Below are positions 1 through 14,784 of a stretch of 64,000 nucleotides of DNA, piece after piece; within the stretch, counting starts at the first letter, position 1; every line of letters starts with the position of its first letter. Source of the DNA: Ignelater luminosus (lineage: Eukaryota; Arthropoda; Insecta; Coleoptera; Elateridae); assembly GCA_011009095.1 (NCBI GenBank), contig VTPC01090408.1, forward strand, positions 1-64,000, in the 5' to 3' direction. The notes under the pieces are model-generated. The model was not told the origin of the DNA and made no database searches. It worked only from the letters and a program-made list of their open reading frames with translations. Position numbers and translations under genes: made by a program.

Positions 1-3000
1 CTTTCAAATTGAACTAGATGCTTTTCTTACCAAAGAAGAATAAAACATGCACTCGCTCAAAATTTCAACAAAAGTAAAAAGAATAAATCACTGCCAGAAA
101 TATCGAGTAGCTGCAATGTTATTTATCAAAGGACTGCAACAAGCAGACAAATTTCTTAAACTATAACATTTTGTTATTTCTTGTTTTGACCTTGTATTCT
201 TGATATTCTATTCCGAAGCCAATCGAATACAAAAAAACACTTATGGAACTGAGAAGTTTCAGAATTTCCTTTTGCTCTAAGGCTTCAAACTTCAAGTTGC
301 GCTACTATATTTACAGACCAAAAGTATTTTTATTAGAAACAAGAAACGAATCGGTTAATAAATTCAGATCGATTTTATAATTGACACTGATAATAATTAA
401 AAAGAGTACCGTAATTAAAATAAAATAAATATAAAGTTGGTTGTCTTTAGTTTTCGTTATCCTCAGAGAATAATTTCATTAAATAAGTTATTTAACAGTC
501 AAATACTTCAAATTCAAACTACTTCTTAAATTTCTATTGTTCTTGATAGTCTAAATATAGATTCCAGGGTTTTTCCTTCAAAAATTTTCTCATGCAGAAG
601 AAAAACCCATTAAAGGTGACTAACATTTTAGCAAATGTGTGACTTACAGATTACGGGGTACAGATTAGCCAATTACCGATACTAAACGGATCTCTTTGCG
701 TACCCAATTTGTTCAACAGCCCAGATTTAATTTTTACCCAACGCGGTTTATTTTTGTTACACTTTTCGGTACGTGAAACGTATAAAAGGTCAACCAATAC
801 CAACCCTTCGCAGCAAACGCGGATGTAATAAAGATTCGATACACAGCTAATAATTGATTAGTTAAATGAAAAATGTTTTATTATTACAGTTCTCACGCAA
901 ACGTAGTTGATAGATTTGAATTTCCGGGGAGTTTAACAAAACAGCTTAATTAAAGCTCTTTTCAATTTTTGCTTCTAATCAAACCCATATCACTTTGGTT
1001 TTTCATTTACTGTTATTCAATGATTTTTCAATTAAGTTTTGTTCTAAAAGAAAATGAAATTTACTTAATTAGAGTTATTGTCATAATTGTCATAAACTTG
1101 TCATAATTGCCACGAGAACAAGAAACACGAAAAACCGAAAAAGGTGGGTTTATGTAAAAGATGTATTTTAGGAACCGCAATTAAACTGAGCAATTATACG
1201 GTAAATGTAGTTAAGATTCTGTGTGGGTTGTTAACAGCGATCTTACAAGTTGAGTAAAACGTACTTAATAAGCAATTTCTATTTCCCAAATAATGGTTTC
1301 TGGCGGTACATAATTTATTAGAAAATTATTGTGAAGATGTAGGCTGAGAAATAATTATAAACCCTCAATTTGCCTAGTAATTAATTAAACAATAAAGAAA
1401 ATCCTATAGCACATTCAACCCACAAACTTCTTTTTGATAAAATTTATTTTGGCGGATATTATTTGCAGTAACGTCTTTATAGGTAATAATCGAACAAGAG
1501 GTTTTAGTTTGGCTTTAACATCAAACAAACTACATAGTCTGAGAAAAACAATGTAGATATAGAGATGGTGTTGAAGAAACGGTTTTGAATATTTGATGGT
1601 TAAAAATTACTAATTACTCATGAGAACTGAGACTAATAAAAACCAAAATTATTTGCATTTGCAGGATTTAAACTTACCATAAATTATTTTTTTAGATTGA
1701 TTCTTAAATAGAGCAAAAACAAAAGACCAGATGTACCACATTTATTTTTTATACGCGTTTACCTTGATTATCTTTCATCAATCTCTCAAGCTTCTAGCAA
1801 AATTTAAATAAGTTTTCTCAGAAAGGTAAAGCGTTTCTGAAAGGCCGAAAAATTTTTTGCTAGAGATATGAAATCAATTTACTTTGTTTTGAAACCGTTT
1901 TTGCACCTACCATCATTAGATTTCCATTTCTTTCTAATTAAATCAAACAAAATTAAATTTCTAAATTAATGTAGCAAAAAGTAAATTAACAAATTAGCAA
2001 GGCGGTTTTGAAAACCAGACCCAAACTCAACAAGAAAACAAGAAAATATTACATTTACAGTCTTTGTATACCATATATTTTTATAACCAATAAAAACTCG
2101 GTTAGTTTCCCCTAAACATTTTATCGAGTTTGAAAAATCAGTTCTCAAATCCTTAACCCTTTTAGGGTCCGGACCTTCTTGCACAGCGGTATCTGCGGGT
2201 GTCTTAGTTATGCCAACGAGTAAAGAGTTGAGCTTCTAGACGCCTGTGTTGAAAGCAAGCAGTACGGTACAGATTAGAAATGTAACTCCCTTGCCTCTAC
2301 TAGCCTGGAAAATCTAGCACAAGTTGTTTATTCGGGTCAAACCATCTGTAACTTACTGCACTACTAAAACTAGCGCTTTTGGTTTAATTTTATGAGAGCG
2401 GTCATAAATCTAAATACTTTTTTGGGTGTAATTTATAATATTAAGTTTTCATTAAAACTTTTTCTATTAAATGTTAGTTATACCAAGGCTTACAAATTAC
2501 CATGTAATAGATGTAGCATATAGAAAAATGTTGCGGGAACTTTAGGTACTTTAAATTAATTTGCAGATTACGACCAGCTTTCTTCTTCTCAATTAGTTGA
2601 GTATATTATTCATTGTTTTTTTAATTCGGTGTATCTTAGGAGAATTCTAAAACAAAATCTGAATTTAACCGTTTCGTATCCTTAATCCCAACAGCAATTT
2701 TCTTTCGATCAATAAAATGTTAAACGGTTAAAAGGAAATTCTTTGAATGAAATTCCATACTGTAATACTATATCCTGTTGATGTAAAATGCGTAACTGTA
2801 GCAATCGGCACAATTCAATTACAGTCACAAGAAAAGGATATTTTTGTAATTCCCGTAAAAGAGTCAAAACAGAATTGTAGGAAATTTTAAATATTTCAGA
2901 ACTTGCTGTTAGAAATGGTTGCTTTACATCTTGTAGCAGCTCATTGCTCTGCTGGGTATCACAATAAATTGCACTACAACAAACATTATCTAGTTGAGAT

Positions 3001-6000
3001 ATTCAATGCATTAAAATTAGAATATGCTTCTGAAATATGGAATCTGAATATAGTATGTATCAAGTAAATATTGAGAAGCTCAGGTGTCTTAAATGTTGTT
3101 TCTTCAAGAATGCAAATTCTTTAGAAAAGAAACTTCGTATAACCAAGAATCCTGTACTATCATAAAATTTTGGATTCATTGTATCAACATTGAGAAATTA
3201 GATATCTCTTCCAAAAGCACTAAAATAGTAACGTGGAGTGAGCAAAAGTAGATACCGATGTGTCCAACCCAGAAATCAAGACACTCCAGAGAAAAATAAT
3301 GTTGAGCGGAGATAAAAAGGAAAATGTTTGATCGTGACTCATATAATCAATAACTAAGCTTTACTACCAACATCAAATAACGGTACTGAAGTTGGTAATT
3401 TGTATCAAACTGATATTCATTAAAAGCTACAGAAACAGAATTTAAAATTCAATTAAAGTTCAATGTTTAATAATGATCACTTCCTTCCTTTCTTCTAGCT
3501 AGAGAATTAAAAAGTTAAATCAAACTTCAACTATAGTTTCAGTACCTACCGTATAGATACTAAAAATTTAGTTATTGCATACCATATTTCAAATATTCTG
3601 TTCTTTAATTTACCCAAAATCCGGAATCTTTTCAAAAAAATAGGTTTCTAGTAACCAAAAGTTGTCTTATGACTCTCTCTGACTTTTTTCGGACAAAGTT
3701 AATTAATCATAGGCTTTGCTTCTTTTTTTCTTATTTTAAGATTGACTGTTGTACTAAAAACTAAATCACTGCTAGTCTATTGCCATCTGGCCATAACAAT
3801 TCCTGATCTAAAGAATGCAATTTACGAGATGGCAAAATAATGAACAAACCCGAGAAATTCTTGATAGGATTTTTGGACACGAGGGCAACAACATTATTTT
3901 TTGGTATATCTTTAGAGGGGTTGCTTGATTCAAATTCAATTCTCTTTATATTTATCCTGTTAGTTTTTTGCAAACTTTCAATTTAAAAACTCATTTTTAG
4001 CCATAGAGTCTACCTGCGATTTTTGTCAATATTCTGTATAAACTAAGCTTGGCCAAACTAGATTGGGTTCTTAGGTGTTATGTTTCTAAAGACTCAAAGA
4101 CATCCAAGTTAGAATTTGTCATACCCGACCTTGGAATGTTCCATTCATGTAGAAAGATGCTGTGTTACGTTTCTTGTCGAGCCTGCCACTATAATTTTGT
4201 CCTAAATCTCTGATTTCTGCAAACTGAATATGAACTAACCCAGACATCTTTTCTTTATTTTTCTTTTGCATCTACGGGAGTGCAAATTCATTAACACGCA
4301 CTTTTTTTGTTATCATAACTATTGATTTTGAAATACTCTTCAGCAATATTTTTTGAGAAGAAAGAAACTGAAGTTTTTTATTTTTGTATTTTTTTGTAGA
4401 TTCCACTCGACACTGTCCAAGGGTTAAAGTGCTGTCCAAATCTTCATTGAGATAGAAGAGAAATACACTGCGGCTCGTTAGATTTTGAGGACGTTTTACA
4501 AGAGGAAAGTGAATAAGGCGAAAACTGTATACACCCTGTATCTCCTTTAAAATTGTTTGAGGATTTTCAATTCTTTTTATCTCTTATCTATTTCAGATTT
4601 AGATTTCTTGTAAATTAATTTTTTTAATTAATTGACACCATAGTAGGACTTTAGTCGTTTATACAATAATAATAATAATAATAATTGTAATCTTAAATTT
4701 ATTCACGCCTATTAAATTTACATGTGAAAAGAAAATGAATTTAATTTCTCATTTTTGATTCATTTATTGTTTAAATTTCTAGTGTTTTACATGGCACCAT
4801 TGAAAGCAACGATCCTTACTAATAAAGATTTATAAGAGCGAACCACAAGGAACTACTCAAGAGGGGCGTTGATTTAACAGCGGCCTACAAAATATTTTCA
4901 GAATGCCTAAATCACAATGAACTACTTATAACATTTTACAGGTTGACCTTGACCATTTTGTGGAAATAGGATGAAGGCCAAAAAAGAAGGCGTAAGCACA
5001 CTAAATCAGCTTCCCTCATCTCAAGCACTCTCTTCTTGCATTACTTAAGATAATGTTGTGCTTTAATATTTCTCTGGATAAAATAATATTTTTAAAGAAT
5101 TATTTTATAATTTGGATTGGATACGCTTAATATTAGCCTTTTTAATTAAAAAAATGAAAAGCAATATGAATTGCACAAAATCTAAAACAAAGTTTTACTG
5201 AGACATCACCACGTTCATTTTATATGCTAATGCAACAGAAACAGCTTAAATCTGCATATACACATCATATTATGTAAATATTCAGAAGAAAATTAGAAAA
5301 AGCGACGAAACATGACTCCATTTTAAACTTTATTCTTTATGAGTTTTCATATCAACAAGAAAACGTTAAACAACAGATCGATTTTTGATCAAGTAGATCA
5401 AATATTTTATAAGAGTTAACGAATTTAGTTAAATAATAAAATTATTCATTAAAAATTCGTTTGGTTGGAAAAGGAAACGGACAAGACGGAAATTACGAAT
5501 AAGAAAGATATTTCCGTTATTTTGAACGGTCACGCATATGGAGATATTACCATATAAAAAAATAACCCCAACTTTTCCATTCGAGTAGTTGGATTTTCTC
5601 AAAGCTCTGTAGCTAATTCAGAAATAAACATTACGCGAAAAAGATTTATTTTATTTTAAAATCGACTCTTTTAAGTGATAAATAAAACACAACAGACTTT
5701 TTTAAGGTTATTACTATAAAACAGGAAAGTGGTCACGCAAAATACTCGAAATATTTTACAACTTGTCCTTCTATTCCTGTTATTCATTATCAGGATAATT
5801 TTAATAACTTTCTTTGCTGGTTTTTCCCTTACTGTTCATTCATAGTAATTGTGTTGTAAACATAAACATTTCATTTGAATCGAGTTTATGAGTTTATTGT
5901 ACCCTTTTTAAAGTGTTTAATAAAAAACGGGAAACAGGACTGTACACATTTCATTGAGTGTAACTTCTCCCGTTTATTGCAACCAGAACATTTATAAATA

Positions 6001-9000
6001 CAAAAATTTTGATTCTAAATATTCTAAGAAAAAAGTTATTATTTGTTGAATTATGATTAAAATAAAACGTGGGATTCTGAAGAGATTTAAAGAAATAAAA
6101 TGAAATTCACAAAATATAAGTTTAGAAATGAAAATTAACTTCTCGACTACCCTAGAAACTAAACAACTTATTATAACCTAGAACTCTCCACCAGTAGATA
6201 TTATAGAATGAATAATTTAGATGAAAATGATGTAAAGGTTGTCAAATTACCGATATTTCCCTAACAAGTTCATAAAGGAAGCTCTGGAACAATTTTCAGG
6301 CGGTAGTCAAAACAATTCAAGGCGAAATTAAAAAATGAAAATTCATACCAACTTAATTTTCATTTAGAGAGATACATAGACTACTTGAATATTAATGTTT
6401 AGTCTAATTAATTTTTAAACATGCAAAGCAAAACGAATTTTCTTATAGTATGTAATTTGTATAATTTTCATGTTGTCCAAACATTTCTCGCTAAAACAGA
6501 TACGTAAAGCCTGTTAAATATTTATTAGTTACATTATTTTAAAGACGACAGTTGCGTTAACAAAAGTAGATTTACAGTGTTATAAATACTTTATGAAATG
6601 TAATTTTAGAAATAAGAAAAGAAGAAACCTACAGTGACGTAAAATAGTTTCTGTACAGTACGCCAATTTTTCCAAACTACACACAATGGAATAATTATTG
6701 AAAGTTTATATACAAACTAGTTTAACTTAATATTTTAATTCTTCTTAAACAAAATTCTAAAATTTAACATAAATATAAATGTGACAAACTTTGTAAACTA
6801 AATTTTAACAGATTTTTTTATTTAGTAAGAATAAACTAAATTTACTTCTTAAATAACACTCTGCATAGCTATGATTAAAACATTCAAATGCTAAGCCTAC
6901 ATTTTTATTTTAAATTCAAATAACTCTATTTTTAATTATCTGCATGTTCTTTATCAAGTACGATAACGCGAAGTTTATAATTTGAAAGTTTGTAAAATTG
7001 ATTTCGTTATTTTCGCTTATTTGTAATTAAATTATAATTTTTCTCTAGAAATATTTTCTTCAGCTTTTCTTTTAAAAATTACAAAATTGCTGTAAATAAA
7101 TTGAAATTGAATTTTATCATAATTAAAATGCACTGATCAAAATTGATCGACTTTAAATTTTGTAGAATTACAGTCTCAATGTTTTCTTACATTTTATTTA
7201 TAAAAAATTACAATCATTCTAATCTCTCCAGCCTTCTGTCTCATAGAGCTCCCTTCATTTAATTAGGTGTTTATGTTCCTTAAATGAAAACCTAAGATAA
7301 ATATAATTTGCGAAAATACCATAATTTTAAATAAATTTTAGCCTTAGCGCGCATATTGCTAATGCAATCAACTAATCAAATCAGGAATGTATAGTTATTG
7401 TTTTATAATCAATTATTCTGCACATAATTACGTTGTATTATGAGGCTGTGAAACTATTTAACCTATACAAAGGTATTTCTCTAGTAGCCATACCTGATAT
7501 TAATAGGGTGTTATACAAAAGGAGCCATCCGTTTGATTCTCTTGTCAAAGGTTAAATTGTTAGTAATTAAGCGTAAGACTTAATAATAAGAATTGAAAGG
7601 TAGAAATTCAAAGAAATTTTCTTGTTTTGAAAAGATTAGAAATAACGTAGAAAAATTGTTTTAATTACAATAATTTCCAAACAAACCAGAGGTATCTTGC
7701 TATTTTGAACAACGCGACTTTACACTTTCACGCTTTACAAAGTTAGAAAATATTAAATTGAATTCTTTTCAACCGTCAACTGTGTATCACTTGTCGAAAA
7801 TCTCAACATAATTATTAGAAATTCTAAAGTATCGATCTTTTTTGATTTATGTCATAAATAAGAAATTACTAAACTTAAATATAGATTACTAGAAAATAGC
7901 AGTGCTCAGTGAGACCAATTCAATTTATATTAAATCGAAACACTATTTCTAACTTATTTAATATCAAATTAATTCAATTTAAAATCTAGCAATTTCATAA
8001 TGAAAACAGCAAACTGTTTTTATAATTTTGAGATTATAATAACAGTTTTTTATAAAAAAAAGTCTAATACCTTAATTACAATTTCCCGTTGGCTAGGGAA
8101 ATGTCAAACGAGTTCAACACGTTAATGATTATTAGGCAGAGTATTGAAAATAAATTATCCTTCCTGTATAATTAGAATTTATTACCTGGCTCTTATCAAG
8201 ATTTCAATTGTGTACGTTACTTACAATGCCTTTTAATAATAAACTAATAATCCAGACAATATTTTCCCGACTTTGTTAAAAAAAAATATATAAGTTGTCT
8301 AGACGCATGTTCCTGAAGTAATTAATGATTATCGTAAATTGGAAACTAAAAGGAATTCAGCAATCGGTTTCAGTTCTAGTTCAACTTCTTTTTATATTGA
8401 TGATCAGTTAACAAAGACCTAAAGGAATCGAGTAATGGATTTGTCAGAATAATAATTGATGTCAACGTTGTTTTTCGCTATTTCCTTGTTGGGAAGCGCC
8501 TATACAAATGGCACCTCTTTCCGATAAAAATCGATTTGACAGTCATTTATTGCCAACACTTAAACTGCGTCTAAAAGGTCTTTACTCTGCTAAACAATTT
8601 ATCAGACCTTGCGTACCACTTCCAGAGAATGGAAATACGAAGCCGAAAATCAATATCTGTTATCAATAGAGTGTAATGAGAAATCGGTACTAATTGCAAA
8701 TTTCTACCTAAACCAATAGCTTGAAACAATAATTGATCTATAATTATTGCCAAATATAACGTAATTTTTGTGCATGTGCGCAATTCGTTTGCTCTCTGTA
8801 CAAATAAATCGACTAATAACAGATAATTTTGATTTCAATAAACATCACAGGCAACGATAATAATTTTCAGTCAAAATATCTCCTTTAATTACAATTTCAC
8901 CCCAACTAACTAATAAGATAAATTAATGGAAATCAAACGTCAAACAATAAAAATTGTTCGCATATTCCGTTGCTGGAAAAATAAATTAGATTCGTTTTTT

Positions 9001-10297
9001 TTTGTTTCAGTGAACAAAAAAGAAAAAGATAAATTGCGTTTGTTTGCATTTGTACTAGATTTTTCAACTACAAGGACCGTTGATTAATACTTCAAAATCG
9101 AACTCGACAAACGTAACAGTAAAGAAGGTGAACGAAAACATTTTTGAATCAAGCATTCCTGATGATTATTTTGCATGCAAAAATTTGTTTAATTCGCGAA
9201 GATTCTAGACATTCCCAGTTTTTCCAAACTAAACCAAATACACTTGGATACGCCAAAGCAAGATAAAATATGTAGCTAATTCAAATATTTTGAAATTTGA
9301 ATTAGCAAATATAAGCTACTTTCAAAATTAAATTTTCTAAAAGCAATTACAATGTTGAAATCCCCAAATCTGAATAGTAAAATTTCGTCAGAATACAACC
9401 TTATCGTTATTTAAAATTCCAACACTTTGGGATTTACAACTCAATTCCAAGTGAAGTTGAAAACGTAGTTCGAAATTCTTTTAACTAGGTTCATTGTAAA
9501 TATTTTACTGATATTAAAATTTTAAAATAATTTTGCCTCGAAAAAAATAATTTTCTGGAAACTCCTCATTTTTAACAACTCAAACAGCTTAGAGTTGATT
9601 TTACAACGTTCTCAAGTTTCTTAGTAACAACAGAGGAAAAAATCTTATCATCAAGATATTTAGACCTGTTAAAAGTAAAGAGAGAAAAAAATAAAATGTA
9701 GCCTGTTGAATTATCTTTAGAAGCGCAAAGATTTTAGTTATTATTTCAGATTTCGCTACAGGGTGATTTCAAATCTAAATGTGGTATGAGGGAGAAAAAC
9801 ACGGGAAAGGAAAACATTAAGAAGTTGGAACGCACACGCGTAAAAACGCAAACACCAGAAATGGCCTAGCTACTTGCTTACTTTACACTACGGGATTTGC
9901 TTATCTAAAAAAATCAACCCCATTTAAGCCCATCCGAAATTTTATCGAGTCGAGATTGATTGGTTACAGGACATGAATAATTGGTTTTAGAGGATACATT
10001 CATAAGCGAGGGTCACCGTAGAAAACGGTTCGATTAAAATATTTTAGTTGGGCTTGAAATTTTTAATAACCTTCGTTACTCTCAATTCGGAATACTTTTG
10101 TATGTAAATAAAGTGGAATAAAAAGTAGAATATAATAAAGAAAATAAAAATATTTTATTACGAGTGCGTGCTGCGATATGCTAAAAACCTACGCGGACCG
10201 AAATTAATTGGGTTTTAACATAAAAGGGTAACAAAGCCGCAGAAAACGGTATATTTTTAACCGAAAACGCATTGTTATAAATCATAGATAAACAGAC
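1..10297. other. AT-rich noncoding DNA, possible first intron
   Basis: I see no supportable gene. Open frames are short and of skewed AT-driven composition. If the signal-peptide exon at 10298-10385 (minus) is real, all of this is its first intron. Visible details: a TATA-like tataaaagg at 781-789 without a matching initiator, an (AAT)7 microsatellite at 4665-4685, and an isolated transposon-terminus-like acaccctgta at 4531-4540. A 70-codon open segment at 3761-3973 (minus) matches no family I know. Confidence 0.6.
4665..4685. repeat. (AAT)7 microsatellite
   Basis: Seven perfect AAT units. Short enough to be neutral, but likely length-variable between individuals. Confidence 0.9.
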
Positions 10298-10385
10298 CTG
10301 TGCAAAGCTCCAGGAGAATCAGGATCCAAGTCGCCAGAACGAGGAGTCCTGAAGAGGTCCTTGACGAAGGCGCGAGGGTCTTCAT
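10298..10385 (-). CDS. Candidate first coding exon with signal peptide (secreted or membrane protein, identity unknown)
   Basis: Reading the minus strand from the ATG at 10385, 29 codons begin MKTLAPSSRT and continue into a hydrophobic core (GLLVLATWILILLEL) ending LCTG, as a secretory signal peptide does. The exon would end CAG|GTCTGT, splitting a glycine codon after its first base (phase 1). Phase-1 introns just after the signal peptide are common in secreted and immunoglobulin-superfamily genes. The base at -3 is G, a fair start context. Without splicing, the frame stops 7 codons later (TAA), so it makes sense only as an exon. The next exon is not identifiable in the lower coordinates. The surrounding sequence is less AT-rich than the rest of the window. 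The donor match is only moderate, so chance remains possible. Confidence 0.4.
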
Positions 10386-12200
10386 AGCTGCTGTTTCGAC
10401 CGCTTGGAAACGAAAAACACTACAGATTCACTGCACTTCACACGGCATTAGTAATCCCAATTTTAGCATTCTGGTTCTTCCTTGTCGACTCACCACAATT
10501 TATGGCTGGAGAAATTTACATGTCCACAGTTATAATCAGTTTGATAAATAGATATATTACACTTAGGATTACTGTTGGGCCGTATAATAGGATAATTAGT
10601 TTTATACTTCTGTATCTTGGGCCTAGAACCGCTTTATCCAGATACTTAGTGAAGTATAAGTGTGTTAATTACTGTTTCGGCGAAATTCTCAAAGGCGGAA
10701 CGGCTTCAATCCGCGAACAGCGACGCTATTGCAAATATGGTGAGGCATGGTGTAGGTTGCGAGCGATCCGTGTCGCTTATTAAATTACACTCGCGAAACT
10801 GAATTAAATTTAGTTCACAATCATAAAGGAAATGTTCACACCTTAACTGCGGAGCAAAGCTAATGTTATTTGCTGCCGAAAACGCAGAGACTGTTCTCGC
10901 AACAACTACGTAAAAGGAGGAACAGACAGACACCTTAAATTAGTTCACTTTCAATTAAATATCCCACGGCGTTTGAATCTTCGATATGAGCTTTAGCGGG
11001 CTTCAGTTCACAGTTCGCCAACTGCAGTCACCGCTCGCAGCTTTTTCGACACCTGCAACAAACCACAGATTGCTGATTCAGCCCTCCAGTTTCCCGCTTG
11101 TTGCGTAACATAAGGGATGCGGATTATACAAGCACATGAGGAAACAGATACGCATCTAACTATTTCAACCACAAAATCATAAATCAAATTATTACGCACT
11201 CGAGTACGCGGATCAAGGTGCAACGGAAAACGGAGGGTGCGACGGCTTTGGACATAAAAGGGCGCGGACGCTCCCGCGAAAATAACTGCACTAAACGGCA
11301 GTGAAATATCGTAGTTATCCCTTCACCACAACACACATTTAGGCGCACAATTCACTCTAAATTATGCCACAGTAAGAGAGAAATATCATTTGACGCACCC
11401 CTTCAAAGGTCGCGCTCGCTCTCCTTCAGTTCCTATATATTACGTTACTTACTTTAAGGAACTAAATTTCCGTCTAACATCTGACCATATAAAAAAGAAT
11501 TTCGTGAAGTACTGTCCTCTTTGTAGACGTAAACAATAAAAACAAACAAAAGATGTGCTCCATATATTTCTAATTTTTAAGTTACATCCGTGCCTCCACG
11601 AAAACGCAATTTCGCTAGTGGAATTTTTTATTCCGGAAATTTGACACTCGGCTATCAAGTGTAACAATTTCTATTCGTATTAAAGGAAATGTATGGAGAA
11701 GTTTTTGTATTTCAACACCTGCATTTGAACGCGCGGCGACAATAGAAATAAAGTTTATTCATGTATTTCCCTTGAAAATATTTACTCTGCGAAAATAAAC
11801 GAAACTAAAACAAAAGAGTGAAAAATGAATACATTAACACTAACTTAAAACATGGCACATGGATCTCATTTGTGGTATTACCTTAGTAAATTGCACAAAG
11901 TGAATAATTCGATCCAACAATTAAAATTCCGGGCAAACAATCGTCGCACGTCTTTTTCAAACTTTTAAAACTCAGCGGGGACAACTAGAGATAGCCAAAA
12001 TGACAACTGACACTCATGAATGGTCGAGAAAAGCTCCGTAAAAGCGTCACATTGCCAGCACGCGAAAGCACGTTGGACCCGTCTTGCAGTTAAGAGTCGT
12101 TGACGGGAACTTGTGGACTGGCCGGGCTTCACTCCCGGAGAAGACGCGCAGTCGTGCAACCGACGCAAGCGTCGCGACGCATCTTCGTGCTCATTATTTT
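10386..12200 (-). promoter_or_regulatory. CpG-richer block, possible promoter/5'UTR of the minus-strand gene
   Basis: Compared with the flanking DNA, this block has many CG dinucleotides and GC-rich patches (for example 11008-11060, 11220-11300 and 12060-12190). On the minus strand a strong donor-like GTGAGT (10493-10488), followed by a pyrimidine run and AG about 80 bases later, suggests an optional short 5'UTR intron just upstream of the ATG at 10385. Initiator-like TCAGTT occurs on the minus strand near 10805 and 12010, without a clear downstream element. A plus-strand cataaaagg lies near 11253. The transcription start cannot be fixed. No open frame here looks coding. Confidence 0.3.
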
Positions 12201-14784
12201 AATAGGATTGTTGCAGGATTTTAAATACCCACCAATAATGCGCTTATTTCCTTCAAAAGGTCTTACTTTTGACACCACCTCTTTAACAATAAACCTGTCG
12301 GACTACACCCAAATGTCAGTCTGCTGCAGGAATTTCAAGTTCCACTTGTTTATGAAGATACCCTACCGTCCCCTCTAAATAAAAAATAATCTCGATGCGA
12401 AAAAACTTTTTTCGCTCAATTATGAATATTTGTGTGTTAGTGACAAGATAATTTATTTTTCTCCCGGCACATAACAATATTGATACTTCTATCAAGTTTG
12501 AAGACAACATAAAATAAAACAAAAATTCTATTTAGATGGCTTTCAACTTCAATGTTGAATACGTTATATACGTTTGCATTTCTTTAATTAAAACGTTCTC
12601 TACTGAATTAAATTCACTTCCGATCTCGTATAAGATATTTCATACTTTAAATTTACCTCGGGATCCAGAACATCTAACTTATCATCTTCTTTTTCTAAGC
12701 AACCGGGAAAGAGATCTAAAGAGTTGCACCCTAGGGGACTTGCAATATTATCTCCGGCTAAGTGGTAGTAATAGTTACAGTAAGCCCTTAGTCAACCTTG
12801 TCAGAATAGTACGTTTAATAATATTCATTTATTGCAGTAAATTAAACTAAATAGCATTTGAATTTAATTTGTAAGGGATTATTTGTATAATAGGCTTCAT
12901 ACTTCAAATATTAACTCTTTTTTTTTGCTTTGCTTTTACAGTTAAAACCCATAAAGTAAAAAGGTTTCTTTTGGAAAAGCTTTTAACTTTAAAAGAATTC
13001 ATAATTGAAACCTAGTTTTTAGATAAGAAACATTAGCATTGCTCTAAATATACAACAGGCCAACGACAGGGCCAAAAATGAAGGCACAAAAGTGAGAACA
13101 AAACCATTACCATTGAAATTCTCGAAGCAACAAGAAAACCAAAATTAGGTAGAACTAGAAAGGGTGTCATATGAAGTGATTATTTGAAGTAAAGATGAAA
13201 CGCGGCTATGAATTTAGTCAGGGGCGGCCCTTTATATAAAACCATAAAGCGGGGTGGCTCGTTGAGAAAGTCGTTAGATTCGAATCTTTTCTAGTATATA
13301 AACATAGGCATCGGCGTCGCCAGAAGTTTCTCTTTGGATGAGCTCGGTTTGTTTTTTGTGATAGACACCAAATTACAATATTAATATGTAAGTACAAAAA
13401 CAATTTCAGGCATCCTTTTAATAGCTACATTACAGTATTAATACGTTCAAGTCTAGACAGCGAGGGTTATGAGGTTTTAAAATGTTTGAAAGTCACTAAA
13501 TTAATGTTAACATCAAATGCGTTTGAAAGGCAACAAACAAACAAAAGACCGAACTGGTAGTCGTGAAGTAATGAATGAAATTGACATTAGAGATAGGATC
13601 TTTTAGAATAACCCCTCTTCCATGCCATTTTTTGTGGTATGAGTCAACAAATGTTCCTAAACTACCAAAACCCTTTCTACATTGATGATCTAGAATTAAA
13701 TGCGAATTTATCAACGGGGGCATTTTTGCTTAATACAGTATGAACCTACAATAAATCAGTTGAGAAGAGCAATCACCTTGAGATCAATATTGCTAGGAGA
13801 TACGGGATTACAAAGCTTTGATTTTCAATATTTAAATATTCTTGAAACTGGTAACAGCGATTACTTACATATAATACTCTTAATCACTGTTAAAGAAAAT
13901 AACGAGAATTCTTAATATTTTATTTTCTCTTTAAATTTACAACAAGATAATTGCCGCCAGTACTTTGCTCTACTACCACTTTGTAGTGGTAGTTACAGAT
14001 AGTTTCAAGAATTTCCCACAAGCACAACCTTCAGGTGGATAAGGGTGATACCTTTTTTTAATAGCAACAAATAATTATTCTACCCTTTCTCAGGTTGCGT
14101 TTGTAGCTGACGTGGGTTAACCCATTGAATAGATTATACCTGTTATTCTGATGTGGCATCCTTCTGCTAAAGTTCCGCAGTAGTTCTTTGTATAAATCGA
14201 TCTTTCCGTTTCTAAAAGTGTTATTTGCTTTATTTCTCTGTTTTTTACAATATTCCATTGTTCTATGAGAGTATCTTTTGGATTTTAAATTTCTTCAACT
14301 TTTTTATTGTGGAAATTACTCAAATGTAGATTCACAACTAGTGTTGGCCAAAAATTGAAGAAGTGTCATTTTGACTTCAAAATGCTGCTGCCAAAATACC
14401 ACAACCACACTAGAAATAAGAAACATATACGGAAATTTGTTTCAGTTGTTGAACATCGATCAACAGCCCAACAATGTGGCCACCCTCTTTCATTCTAATC
14501 TCAAAAAAACCCAAGATATTGAATTGATGTAATCGCTTTTATTATTGCACGTTGTAGTGAATGTAATGACTTGCGGTAATGTCTCGAAATTGCACATACT
14601 GAGAACATAAAACTTCAAATTTAGAGAATTATCAAGTGAACAAGAATCAATTTGAAATCCACATACAACATCATCTTTAGAAAAATTAGGTAGACTTTTA
14701 TATTATACCATACGGTTTTCATTGATGTCCACATTTATCAAAGCAGCCTTTTTAAACATGCACAAATGGAAAACTTGCAGATTC
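12201..14784. other. Noncoding AT-rich DNA with one dispersed-repeat copy
   Basis: No gene is supported. It contains one copy of a diverged repeat (12706-12834) and a small perfect hairpin ctaccac...gtggtag near 13972-13991. Short open frames show no recognizable protein. Confidence 0.6.
12706..12834 (+). repeat. Dispersed repeat, copy A
   Basis: It shares an ordered set of blocks with 16258-16376: a gaaa(g/a)ag start, a ttgc-accct-ag core leading into cttgcaatattat, then a ccctta block, then agaata and attcatttatt at the end. Spacing is kept with small gaps. The copies are clearly diverged and have no coding potential. This could be an old SINE/MITE or another low-copy repeat. Confidence 0.45.

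Noticed and set aside
781..789. tataaaagg as a promoter
   Set aside because: No initiator near 30 bases downstream and no plausible coding start after it; isolated TATA strings are expected in AT-rich DNA.
10300..10551. Plus-strand open frames at 10.3-10.8 kb
   Set aside because: They are antisense shadows of the CpG-richer block; the minus strand offers the better signal-peptide reading.
13240..13300. tRNA-like A and B box spacing (tggctcgttgag ... agattcgaatc)
   Set aside because: No cloverleaf can be formed with acceptor and anticodon stems, and no other copy was seen, so neither a tRNA nor a SINE is supported.
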